Shown: one piece after another, positions 8,931 to 15,065 of the stretch
How the letters are laid out: every line of letters starts with the position of its first letter
Position numbering within the stretch: position 1 is the stretch's first letter
From: CAZUMH01 sp964621645
GTDB lineage: Bacteria > Zhuqueibacterota > QNDG01 > JAGLOF01
Assembly (NCBI GenBank): GCA_964621645.1
Contig: CAZUMH010000063.1
Span: forward strand, 1 to 20,696
DNA length: 20,696 nt
Direction of reading: 5' to 3'
Made by a program: the position numbers and the translations under genes
The notes under the pieces: model-generated
Database searches by the model: none
Seen by the model: only the letters and a program-made list of their open reading frames with translations
Told to the model about the DNA's origin: nothing

Positions 8931-8957
8931 TTGACAAAGATGTGTTAAATGTATAAA
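8931..8957 (+). promoter_or_regulatory. Promoter of rplU-rpmA
   Basis: A perfect TTGACA (8931-8936) is followed after 15 bases by TATAAA (8952-8957). The spacing is slightly short. It would start transcription near 8964, about 46 bases before rplU, so the ribosomal-protein pair can be expressed independently of rng. No terminator was seen after rng, so read-through is also possible. Confidence 0.6.
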
Positions 8958-8992
8958 TTAACGGACTCTGAGCTATATGAAATATTATGACT

Positions 8993-8998
8993 GGAGGG
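8993..8998 (+). promoter_or_regulatory. Ribosome binding site of rplU
   Basis: GGAGGG lies 11 bases before the ATG at 9010 and downstream of the in-frame ATG at 8977. It therefore supports 9010 as the start. Confidence 0.6.
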
Positions 8999-9009
8999 AT
9001 AAAGCAGGC

Positions 9010-9573
9010 ATGTACGCAATCGTTGAAATCGGGGGCCAGCAGTTTCGCATTGAGAAGGAGAGCGTTCTCCAGGTTCCTAGGATAGATGAAGAAAACGGCA
9101 AGACCATAACCGTGACTAAGGTGCTGCTCATTGTGGATGACAAGAAAGTAGATGTGGGAAGACCCTATGTGAAAAATATAACGATCACTGCCACTATACT
9201 TGGTCACGGCAAAGGGGAGAAAATCAGAGTATTCAAGAAGAAAAGACGGAAAAACTACCAGGTGATGCGGGGACACAGACAGGATTATACCACCCTTCGC
9301 ATCGATCAGATTTCTGTCGGTAAAGCCTCGGCGACGGCTGCCGACAAGACCGACAAACCCTCAACCGACAAAAAACAGGCTGTGCCGCCGAAGTCAGCTG
9401 GTACAGGAAAAGCAACCGCGACAAAACCTTCAGCAAAGAAAGCAACTCCGGCAAAGATCGCGGCTAAACCGAAAACTGAGGCAAAACCCAAGAAAGCTGC
9501 TTCTTCAAAACCAAAGTCGGACACGAAAAAAAGTGCAGTTAGCAGTAAAAAATCAGAAGATAAGGAAGCATAA
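9010..9573 (+). CDS. rplU: Large-subunit ribosomal protein L21 (bL21) with Lys/Ala-rich C-terminal extension
   Basis: Binds 23S rRNA in the 50S subunit. Residues 1-104 are a complete L21: MYAIVEIGGQQFRIEKE at the start and the KKRRKNYQVMRGHRQDYTTL signature at about 77-96. Residues 105-187 are an added low-complexity tail of Lys, Ala, Pro, Ser and Thr (units such as AKKATPAK and KTEAKPKK), resembling eukaryotic or bacterial histone H1-like tails; a normal L21 stops near residue 103. The start at 9010 is chosen over the in-frame ATG at 8977 because homologues begin MYAIVE and a GGAGGG site sits between the two. rpmA starts two bases after the stop. The extension may contact rRNA or disordered partners; its function is unknown. 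Confidence 0.95.
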   Translation: MYAIVEIGGQQFRIEKESVLQVPRIDEENGKTITVTKVLLIVDDKKVDVGRPYVKNITITATILGHGKGEKIRVFKKKRRKNYQVMRGHRQDYTTLRIDQISVGKASATAADKTDKPSTDKKQAVPPKSAGTGKATATKPSAKKATPAKIAAKPKTEAKPKKAASSKPKSDTKKSAVSSKKSEDKEA

Positions 9574-9575
9574 CA

Positions 9576-9824
9576 ATGGCACATAAAAAAGGTGTTGGAA
9601 GCTCGAAGAACGGCAGAGATAGTAATCCCAGTTTTCTGGGGATAAAACGCTTCGGCGGGCAGTCAGTGAATGCCGGCACCATCATCGTACGACAGCGGGG
9701 AACGAAATTCCATCCAGGGCAAAATGTAGGTAGAGGCAAGGATGATACCCTCTTCGCACGCATTGACGGAAAAGTTGTTTTCGAAGTGAAGAATAATCGA
9801 AGACTGGTAAGTATACAGCCGTAA
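9576..9824 (+). CDS. rpmA: Large-subunit ribosomal protein L27 (bL27)
   Basis: An 82-residue 50S protein whose flexible N-terminus reaches the peptidyl-transferase centre. It starts MAHKKGVGSSKNGRDS and continues LGIKRFGGQSVNAGTIIVRQRGT (split here by the eye into its usual two blocks), ending KVVFEVKNNRRLVSIQP. It has no cleavable N-terminal extension of the kind Firmicutes L27 carries, and no Prp protease gene (ysxB) lies between rplU and rpmA, which is consistent. It is translated from the rplU mRNA: only two bases separate the genes and the AAGGAA site is inside the end of rplU. A strong hairpin terminator follows within 25 bases. Confidence 0.97.
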   Translation: MAHKKGVGSSKNGRDSNPSFLGIKRFGGQSVNAGTIIVRQRGTKFHPGQNVGRGKDDTLFARIDGKVVFEVKNNRRLVSIQP

Positions 9825-9847
9825 AGAGTTTATCAATCTGGAGAATC

Positions 9848-9881
9848 AAGCCGTTATACATCAACGTGTAACGGCTTTTTC
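9848..9881 (+). terminator. Rho-independent terminator after rpmA
   Basis: Arms AAGCCGTTATAC (9848-9859) and GTGTAACGGCTT (9866-9877) form a 12-bp stem with one G-U pair around a six-base loop. It runs directly into a T tract (9876-9880). It ends the ribosomal-protein transcript. Confidence 0.9.
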
Positions 9882-9893
9882 AATAAAAAGCAC

Positions 9894-9922
9894 TTGCAAT
9901 TTTGCCCACAAAAAAGTAAACT
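9894..9922 (+). promoter_or_regulatory. Candidate promoter upstream of the lipoprotein gene
   Basis: TTGCAA (9894-9899) and TAAACT (9917-9922) are 17 bases apart. Each matches four of six consensus positions. The -10 element is overlapped by a palindrome. Weak by sequence alone. Confidence 0.25.
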
Positions 9923-9928
9923 GTTTAC
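9916..9928. repeat. Perfect 13-base palindrome (possible operator)
   Basis: GTAAAC-T-GTTTAC reads the same on both strands around one central base. It overlaps the candidate -10 of the lipoprotein gene, which is where a repressor site would lie. The binding protein is unknown. Confidence 0.35.
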
Positions 9929-10016
9929 AGTGTTTCTCAGTGGAACTTGTTGAATTTTATATTGTACAACATGTGTATCCAAGTGTACAGTGCCCAGTTA
10001 ATGGGAGGACAAAAAA

Positions 10017-10979
10017 ATGAGACGTCTATCATATCTGTTCGTATTGGCAGGGATATCGATCCTGCTGGTTTTAAGCAGTTGCTATACAGTTGTTGAACTC
10101 AGACGTGACAGGGTAATCGTACCGAGATCAGAACAAACATACTATGATGAAGGTGACAATCAGGAGGCCTATAACTGGCAGGATGAATACTATGACGACC
10201 GTGTAGTCCATGAACACTATGTTTATGGAGATATATGGCCAGGTTCCATCTATTTCGATCCTTTCTGGAGTACGCCTCTCTGGTATAATTATTCGTACTG
10301 GAATCCTTACGCTTGGAATTACGGCTACTATGGATATTCTGGATACTACGATCCCTGGGGCTGGAATATGTATGGATTCGGCAGGTCTTACTGGAATAGT
10401 TATTACTATAATCCATACTGGTCCTACTGGGACGGTTACTATTCAACCAATCCCGTGAAACGGAGGGATTTCGGCCGAAGAGAACTTCTTGACAAACGGC
10501 AGGCCAGCGGTAACCCCTCGGTTATTACTACTTCTCAGCGGAGCGGGCTTGGAAAGTTGGCGACGGACGATACCGGTTATTCGAGTACAACCAGGAGAAC
10601 AAGAGTCAGCAATTCCATTTTACCTGCATCCAAGAGTAAAGGGACCACTTCGGCTACCGGCTCAGTTCGACGAGTCTCCCGAACCGGTGTCTCTACGTCC
10701 GGATCAGGAAACAAGGTCAGCACCTCACGTACACAGACAAGACGAACTCCGACGACAACTGTTCGCAAACCGACGAGCAGTAAGAATGCCCGTTCCACAT
10801 CAACACGGGTGCGAAAGCAATCCTCCGGAAGCACTTACAGGGGAAGCAGTACAAACCGATCGGGATCTTCGACACGGATCAGTGCGCCGCCATCACATGT
10901 GTCACGGTCGTCCAGTTCGGTGAGCAGATCTTCCAGTTCCAGCAGCAGTTCAGGCAGCAGACGATCCAGAGGAAAGTAG
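10017..10979 (+). CDS. Outer-membrane lipoprotein with aromatic-rich middle and Ser/Arg-rich tail, function unknown
   Basis: A 320-residue protein that I do not recognise. Residues 1-22 form a lipoprotein signal ending in the lipobox LSSC (Cys22). The residue after Cys is not Asp, so outer-membrane sorting is expected. Residues about 76-142 are extremely rich in Tyr, Trp, Gly and Asn (segments such as SYWNPYAWNYGYYGYSG). From about 150 to the end is a Ser/Thr/Arg-rich, probably disordered and strongly basic tail that finishes in serine runs. The start is fixed by GGGAGGA at 10003-10009. An outer-membrane barrel gene follows after 57 bases. Aromatic-rich tracts often bind sugars or self-associate; any such role here is speculation. 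Other frames are open over parts of this low-complexity stretch but look like shadows. Confidence 0.8.
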   Translation: MRRLSYLFVLAGISILLVLSSCYTVVELRRDRVIVPRSEQTYYDEGDNQEAYNWQDEYYDDRVVHEHYVYGDIWPGSIYFDPFWSTPLWYNYSYWNPYAWNYGYYGYSGYYDPWGWNMYGFGRSYWNSYYYNPYWSYWDGYYSTNPVKRRDFGRRELLDKRQASGNPSVITTSQRSGLGKLATDDTGYSSTTRRTRVSNSILPASKSKGTTSATGSVRRVSRTGVSTSGSGNKVSTSRTQTRRTPTTTVRKPTSSKNARSTSTRVRKQSSGSTYRGSSTNRSGSSTRISAPPSHVSRSSSSVSRSSSSSSSSGSRRSRGK

Positions 10980-11036
10980 GGATGTTCACGTGAAGCGCGG
11001 GACATCTATGAATCCAACGATCAACTGGAGCAGATT

Positions 11037-12314
11037 ATGAAAATTAATTCTTTGAGTGTTGCTGTCCTTCTTCTATTCATGGCGGTTCCTTTCCTGTCAG
11101 CCCAGGATATCCCCACGATTTGGGGGGTGGCCTGGCCGGTGGCTGCCCGGCCGTCCGGGATGGGCGGAGCGTTTACGGGAGTAGCGGAAGGATATGGCGC
11201 TTTTTTCTACAATCCGGCAGGTCTCGCATTGTCAAAAAATATGGAAGTATATGGTTCTTTCACGCGAATTTCCCAGGATAATACCAGTTCCTACCTTGGA
11301 ATGGAAGCAACCGATAATCTTGTTACCACGGGATTGAACACCCTGGGACTTACCCTGCCGCTTCCCACCAGCAGAGGGAGCCTGGTATTGGGTATCGGCT
11401 ACCACAAGGTCAGAAACTTCGATCGCAGCCTTTTCGGTGAAATATTCATTTCCACTCCTGGAGACTCAGTAACCTGGTCCTACACCGAACTGGAAAATGG
11501 AAGTCTGGGCAACACCGTGTTCGCAGGTGCCGTGGAGGTCGCACCCCGGACTTTCTTGGGCGCGGCGATAAATTTTTGGACAGGAATGGATAGCTATACC
11601 AGCCAATTTATCGAAAAAGATACTCCTTACGATTTATGGACATTCTCTGAATACTACGAAACCCTGAGCATAGACACAAAATTCACCGGGGTTAATTTTG
11701 TCCTGAGCGGACTGGCGGAGCTGAATAAGAATGTGCGGATCGGCTGTGTGTTGCAGTCTCCGGTGACACTGCTGAGCAAGGAAGACTGGAGTTACAGCGC
11801 AAAAACAAACTGGGATGACGGTGTGAGTACCAGTGATTCCACCGATGCAGGATATTTCGATTACCGCTTCAGTTCTCCCTGGAAGCTGCGGGTTGGCGCT
11901 TCGCTTCATGTTGGTCCCGTTTTGCTCGCCGGAGATGTGGAGATGAATGATTACAGCCGCATTGTATTCAAGTCGGATCCACCCTCAGGGGGTAGTATGG
12001 CCGAGACCAACTTGGATATCCGGCGCACACTTCGTAACACGCTTGACTATGCCTTCGGTGGTGAACTGAACGTTCCCGGAACGAACCTTGTCCTCCGGGG
12101 AGGGTATGGCATGAGAAAATCACCCTATAAGGAAAGCGGTATTACCGAAGACCGGACTTTTCTATCAGCGGGTGCCGGCTATCAGTTAAATAAAAATCTG
12201 TCGCTTGAATTTGCCGCGACAATGATGAATTATAACCAGCCAACCGATGCTGTGATTCAGAAGGAGGATGTAAAAACGACTCGCTTCATACTCGGTTTTA
12301 TATATGCTATGTAA
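11037..12314 (+). CDS. Outer-membrane beta-barrel protein, OmpP1/FadL-PorV-like
   Basis: A 425-residue exported protein. Residues 1-22 are a signal peptide (LLLFMAVPFLSA, then QDIP). The N-terminal mature part has RPSGMGGAFTGVAEG and FFYNPAGLA, the hallmark of the OmpP1/FadL (TodX) and PorV-type family. The rest alternates polar and aromatic residues as in barrel strands, and it ends RFILGFIYAM. FadL-type proteins pass hydrophobic molecules, while PorV serves as a type IX secretion shuttle; sequence alone does not decide which applies here. A GGAG-like site about eight bases upstream supports the ATG. It follows the lipoprotein gene by 57 bases, so co-transcription is likely, and a terminator lies 21 bases after its stop. 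Confidence 0.8.
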   Translation: MKINSLSVAVLLLFMAVPFLSAQDIPTIWGVAWPVAARPSGMGGAFTGVAEGYGAFFYNPAGLALSKNMEVYGSFTRISQDNTSSYLGMEATDNLVTTGLNTLGLTLPLPTSRGSLVLGIGYHKVRNFDRSLFGEIFISTPGDSVTWSYTELENGSLGNTVFAGAVEVAPRTFLGAAINFWTGMDSYTSQFIEKDTPYDLWTFSEYYETLSIDTKFTGVNFVLSGLAELNKNVRIGCVLQSPVTLLSKEDWSYSAKTNWDDGVSTSDSTDAGYFDYRFSSPWKLRVGASLHVGPVLLAGDVEMNDYSRIVFKSDPPSGGSMAETNLDIRRTLRNTLDYAFGGELNVPGTNLVLRGGYGMRKSPYKESGITEDRTFLSAGAGYQLNKNLSLEFAATMMNYNQPTDAVIQKEDVKTTRFILGFIYAM

Positions 12315-12335
12315 TACATCGATGAAAAAGAACAG

Positions 12336-12360
12336 GGCACTGAGAAGTGCCTTTTTCTTT
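12336..12360 (+). terminator. Rho-independent terminator after the OmpP1-like gene
   Basis: GGCACT (12336-12341), tetraloop GAGA, AGTGCC (12346-12351), then TTTTTCTTTT. It separates the OmpP1-like gene from the next gene. Confidence 0.85.
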
Positions 12361-12431
12361 TAGTTGTCGTGAATGATAGTCATGGAGAAGGATGAGTCAG
12401 CCCAGGTTGTTACTATTGCGTATAACCTATC

Positions 12432-12437
12432 AGGGAG
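12432..12437 (+). promoter_or_regulatory. Ribosome binding site deciding the start at 12445
   Basis: AGGGAG is seven bases before the ATG at 12445, which opens a proper signal peptide. The longer in-frame start at 12373 has neither. Confidence 0.6.
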
Positions 12438-12444
12438 CCCTGTA

Positions 12445-13197
12445 ATGAAGAAATCATCGATCCTTACGATCACGTTACTTTTCTTGGCATTGAATCTGTA
12501 CGCCCAACCGGGGACTCTTACCCTGGGACAGCTTATAGATCTCCCCAACGCCACGATGCAGGCCCCGGGCGACATTGATTTATGTCTGCGCATGTATCCT
12601 ATGGGAGGATTCCTCACCTCTATCATGGTAGGTCTTTCTCCCCGTTTTAGTCTGGGCGCCTCCTTTGGAGGGGAAAATATCATTGGGACGGGAAAGCCGA
12701 ATTTCAATCCTCAACCCTGTCTCCATATCCGTTATCTCCTGTTCCGGGAAAGGTTCCTTTTTCCGGCAATCTGCCTGGGATTCGACTCCCAGGGGTATGG
12801 AGCGTATCTGAAAGATCTTTCGAGGTATGAGGTCAAGGCACGGGGGTTTTACGCGGTAGCCAGTAAAAACACTTCATTCCTGGCAGGGCTGGGGATGCAC
12901 GCAGGCATCAGCTATAGTGTTGAAAACAAGGACAAGGATTCTGATCCTGATATTTTCTTCGGATTCCATAAACGGATCAATGAGGACCTAGTAGTCTTGG
13001 CAGAATATGATACGGCCATTAATGATAACAGCAACAATGCCGTTGGTTCAGGAGAGGGATATCTTAATTGCGCCTTGCGCTGGTCATTTGCTCAAAGACT
13101 ATTTGTAGAATTTGCCTGGAAAAATATTCTGGAAAACGGTGATACAGTGCAGGGGAGCAGCCGTGAAGTGAAACTTGCCTACAGATCATTTCTCTGA
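12445..13197 (+). CDS. Probable outer-membrane protein, possibly YjbH-like
   Basis: A 250-residue exported protein. Starting at 12445 gives a clean signal peptide (MKKSSILTITLLFLALNLYA, then QPG) behind an AGGGAG site; the frame extends upstream to an ATG at 12373 without these. The mature N-terminus has LTLGQLIDLPNATM and then RMYPMGGFLTSIMVGLSPRF, with SLGASFGGENIIG and NFNPQPCLHIRYLL. This arrangement resembles the YjbH-type outer-membrane proteins linked to exopolysaccharide export, but the match is weak and comes from memory of family patterns. Alternating-polarity strands suggest a small beta-barrel. It stands between a terminator and argR, so it may be a single-gene unit. No clear promoter was seen. 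Confidence 0.65.
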   Translation: MKKSSILTITLLFLALNLYAQPGTLTLGQLIDLPNATMQAPGDIDLCLRMYPMGGFLTSIMVGLSPRFSLGASFGGENIIGTGKPNFNPQPCLHIRYLLFRERFLFPAICLGFDSQGYGAYLKDLSRYEVKARGFYAVASKNTSFLAGLGMHAGISYSVENKDKDSDPDIFFGFHKRINEDLVVLAEYDTAINDNSNNAVGSGEGYLNCALRWSFAQRLFVEFAWKNILENGDTVQGSSREVKLAYRSFL

Positions 13198-13264
13198 TTA
13201 TTGCAGCTGAACTCGAATGGACCAGTTTCGTTTATCAGCTTTAGATTAATGAACGAGGAAGAAA

Positions 13265-13723
13265 ATGCGAAAAAAGAGTAGACATATAACTATTTTAAAA
13301 ATGATTGAGTCGAATAAGATAGAATCACAGCAGGATATTATTCAGGCTCTTACACAAGAGGGTATCAGTATAAGCCAATCCACTCTTTCCAAAGATCTCA
13401 AGGAAATGGGCGTTATTAAGATAAGAGGCAAGGATGGAAAATTCAAGTTTATCCAGACAAAAGAGAAGGATACTTTTCGTACGGAAGTCATTCTGAGGCG
13501 GGAGCTGATGGATTTTCTGAAGGAAACCAGTCAGGTAGGCAATCTCGTCCTTTTAAAAACGGTACCCGGTAATGCTTCGGGTATTTCCCGCAGCGTGGAT
13601 GAGATCGGCTGGAAAGAAATCGCTGGGACGCTGGCAAGTGTTGATACCGTTCTGGTGGTGACCTATTCGGCAAATGATGCTCGCAAAGTAGTAGAGCGGG
13701 TGCAGAGTATCCTGCTGGAATAA
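13265..13723 (+). CDS. argR: Arginine repressor family regulator (ArgR/AhrC)
   Basis: A 152-residue hexameric DNA-binding regulator that normally represses arginine synthesis when arginine is bound. The N-terminal winged helix-turn-helix has the recognition segment SISQSTLSKDLKEMG (about residues 35-49). The C-terminal oligomerisation and ligand domain has VPGNASGISRSVDEIGW and AGTLASVDTVLVV. In E. coli ArgR the corresponding segment is GDDT, whose first Asp (D128) contacts arginine. Here it reads SVDT, so the first Asp is replaced by Val126 and only Asp127 remains. Ligand response may therefore differ. A purine-rich GAGGAAG precedes the ATG. No arginine-metabolism gene or clear ARG box was seen nearby. 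A shared terminator with the convergent tRNA follows. Confidence 0.9.
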   Translation: MRKKSRHITILKMIESNKIESQQDIIQALTQEGISISQSTLSKDLKEMGVIKIRGKDGKFKFIQTKEKDTFRTEVILRRELMDFLKETSQVGNLVLLKTVPGNASGISRSVDEIGWKEIAGTLASVDTVLVVTYSANDARKVVERVQSILLE

Positions 13724-13753
13724 CATTTTATAGATAAATAATGGTATAAATAT

Positions 13754-13780
13754 AAACCCGGCTTTTGCCGGGTTTTTTTT
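13754..13780. terminator. Bidirectional terminator between argR and tRNA-Leu
   Basis: AAACCCGGC (13754-13762), loop TTTT, GCCGGGTTT (13767-13775), continuing into an eight-T run (13773-13780) on the plus strand. On the minus strand the same hairpin follows the tRNA, with a shorter T-rich tail, so it can end both transcripts. Confidence 0.85.
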
Positions 13781-13781
13781 G

Positions 13782-13865
13782 TGCCGGGGGCGGGAATCGA
13801 ACCCGCATGGAGCAAGCTCCGCTGGATTTTGAGTCCAGTGCGTCTACCAATTTCACCACCCCGGC
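13782..13865 (-). tRNA. tRNA-Leu (anticodon CAA)
   Basis: Read on the minus strand, the acceptor arm GCCGGGG (13859-13865) pairs with CCCCGGC, followed by discriminator A at 13782. The D arm with GGTAGACGC, the anticodon stem CTGGA/TCCAG around loop CTCAAAA (anticodon CAA, reading UUG codons), a long class II variable arm (GGAGCTTGCTCC) and the T arm GGGTTCGATTCC are all present. CCA is not encoded; the next bases are CAA. The 84-base length and the long variable arm fit leucine tRNA. Confidence 0.95.
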
Positions 13866-13885
13866 GAAGTCTGATGGGGAAGGAA

Positions 13886-13914
13886 AATATACGAAATTTC
13901 ATTTATTATGTCAA
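13886..13914 (-). promoter_or_regulatory. Promoter of tRNA-Leu
   Basis: Minus-strand TTGACA (13909-13914), a 17-base spacer and TATATT (13886-13891). This is a near-consensus promoter about 20 bases before the tRNA 5' end, as expected for a strongly expressed stable RNA. Confidence 0.75.
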
Positions 13915-13945
13915 GATTGATAAACGAAAGGGTTGTAGAGAGTGA

Positions 13946-14233
13946 GATGTTAAATTTTTTTGGAGACTCCGACTTTGTTTAATGAGATATGATGAGCGGA
14001 TCATTGTTCCCCTGAACGCCTTAGGAATTCTCATCGGGAAGGATTATGTCTATGCCACAGTTACTATACTGAAACGTATGCAATGGAAATACCGTAAATA
14101 GAGAACAGATTCAGTCCGGGATTTCTCGAGAAAAGGCCTTCTCAACCTCTCTGTCACAGCGGATTTCGACTCATATTCAGCCATCCCTGGTCTGGCTCTG
14201 GAAGAAAATCATTCACTGAAAAAACAGTGTTGA
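13946..14233 (+). pseudogene. Possible decayed C-terminal fragment of an RND-efflux periplasmic adaptor gene
   Basis: The 574-base region 13866-14439 has no intact gene. One frame of it is open from 13946 to a TGA at 14231-14233, interrupted only by a TAG at 14099-14101. Before the TAG it reads DERIIVPLNALGILIGKDYV, which resembles the VP-x-NAL...GK-x-YV segment of membrane fusion proteins. After the TAG, in the same frame, it reads LSVTADFDSYSAIPGLALEE, which resembles the family's closing segment. There is no start codon with a ribosome site and no N-terminal part. The family match is from pattern memory only, so this could be a chance open stretch. Confidence 0.3.
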
Positions 14234-14325
14234 TTGTCTCTGTATGGTAAAAAGCCACATAAGTATAATATTAACAGTATATTGTTTGTGAAATTTTAGT
14301 AACATTTTAAATTTGGTCAATTTAT

Positions 14326-14334
14326 TGCTATAAT
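14326..14334 (+). promoter_or_regulatory. Extended -10 promoter upstream of the secretion operon
   Basis: TGCTATAAT is a perfect extended -10 element (TGnTATAAT). No good -35 is seen, which is common for this class. Transcription would begin near 14341, leaving a leader of about 100 AT-rich bases before the gene at 14440. Confidence 0.5.
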
Positions 14335-14439
14335 TACAGGATTCAGTTACTTAATAGGATTGAAATCTCTTGACTTTAATCTTTTATATTGATAAGTTTA
14401 CACTGGAGTCTAATTTGATGAAAAGAGGAGGCCCTCGCT

Positions 14440-15053
14440 ATGAGATTAGGCCGGGCGGCAATTAAAATTCTGCCTGTCGTGCTGTTATTGACGTCATCGT
14501 CATATGCAAAGATAATTTTCCAGGCGAGAATCCTCAATACCGGGAAACTGTATCCCGGCGGAGTGGTAAAGGAGACAATTCATCCTCATCAAATAATCGG
14601 CGTGGAATTTATCGCCAGGTTTACCAATGAAACGGCACTGGAAACTCAGACCGGTAATCTTGATGTTCGATCAAGTCATCAAGTTCCGGATATGCTTTCA
14701 CAGTGGCAGCGAATGCGCTGCATCCTGCTTCCGGGAGAAACCAAGGAACTTCGCCAGACAGTCTATATTTATATCGATGAAACGGCTCCTAAAGGATTCA
14801 CCATTGAAGCGACCCTGATCAACGCGTTGGGCCAGAAGGATATCAGGCCGATCTGGGTTGAGTTTACCGTTAATCCCGGTGAGACGACAGGATTTGATTT
14901 ACCGGAAATTCCTAATTCAGAAAACAGTTTGTCTGATTCTCCCGGCACTCCCTGTTATTTACCTGGAACGGCCAGCCTTATCACTTGGAAGCCGGCACAA
15001 ATGACTGACGGCGTAACCAGAATCATCCAGGATGCGTATGTTTTTGATCTTGA
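14440..15053 (+). CDS. Large modular extracellular protein, N-terminal part (broken by assembly gap)
   Basis: The first 204 residues of what is probably one giant secreted protein continuing after the N gap. Residues 1-23 are a signal peptide (LPVVLLLTSSSYA, then KIIF). The following region is predicted beta-rich (for example HQIIGVEFIARFTNE and QTVYIYIDETAPKGFTIEAT) and I cannot assign it to a family. A fibronectin-type-III-like strand pattern begins around ASLITWKPAQ just before the gap. AGGAGG at 14426-14431, eight bases before the ATG, gives a strong start. The frame before the gap differs from the frame after it, which is expected if the ten N are a placeholder of arbitrary size. No stop codon is seen on either side at the gap. 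Confidence 0.8.
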
Positions 15054-15063
15054 NNNNNNNNNN
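15054..15063. other. Assembly gap of ten N
   Basis: Ten consecutive N, a common scaffolding placeholder of unknown true length. The bases on each side (GATCTT before, AAGATC after) are inverted copies, which may be chance or may mark a hairpin that stopped assembly. Confidence 0.95.
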
Positions 15064-15065
15064 AA

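Noticed and set aside
8977..9009. An upstream in-frame ATG that would extend L21 by 11 residues.
   Set aside because: Homologues start MYAIVE, and the GGAGGG ribosome site lies downstream of this ATG.
10210..10458. An 82-codon alternative frame inside the lipoprotein gene.
   Set aside because: The biased Tyr/Trp codons of the real gene open other frames; there is no ribosome site and the composition is Ile/Thr/Gly low complexity.
10981..11006. Weak seven-pair inverted repeat between the lipoprotein and OmpP1-like genes.
   Set aside because: It has a long loop, one G-U pair and no T tract; the genes are close enough to share a transcript.
12373..12444. A 24-residue N-terminal extension of the YjbH-like protein.
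   Set aside because: It would bury the signal peptide, and the AGGGAG site points to 12445.
14370..14398. TTGACT followed by an AT-rich stretch as an alternative promoter for 14440.
   Set aside because: TATATT is only nine bases away, and the element at 17-base spacing (TAAGTT) matches poorly; the extended -10 at 14326 is better.
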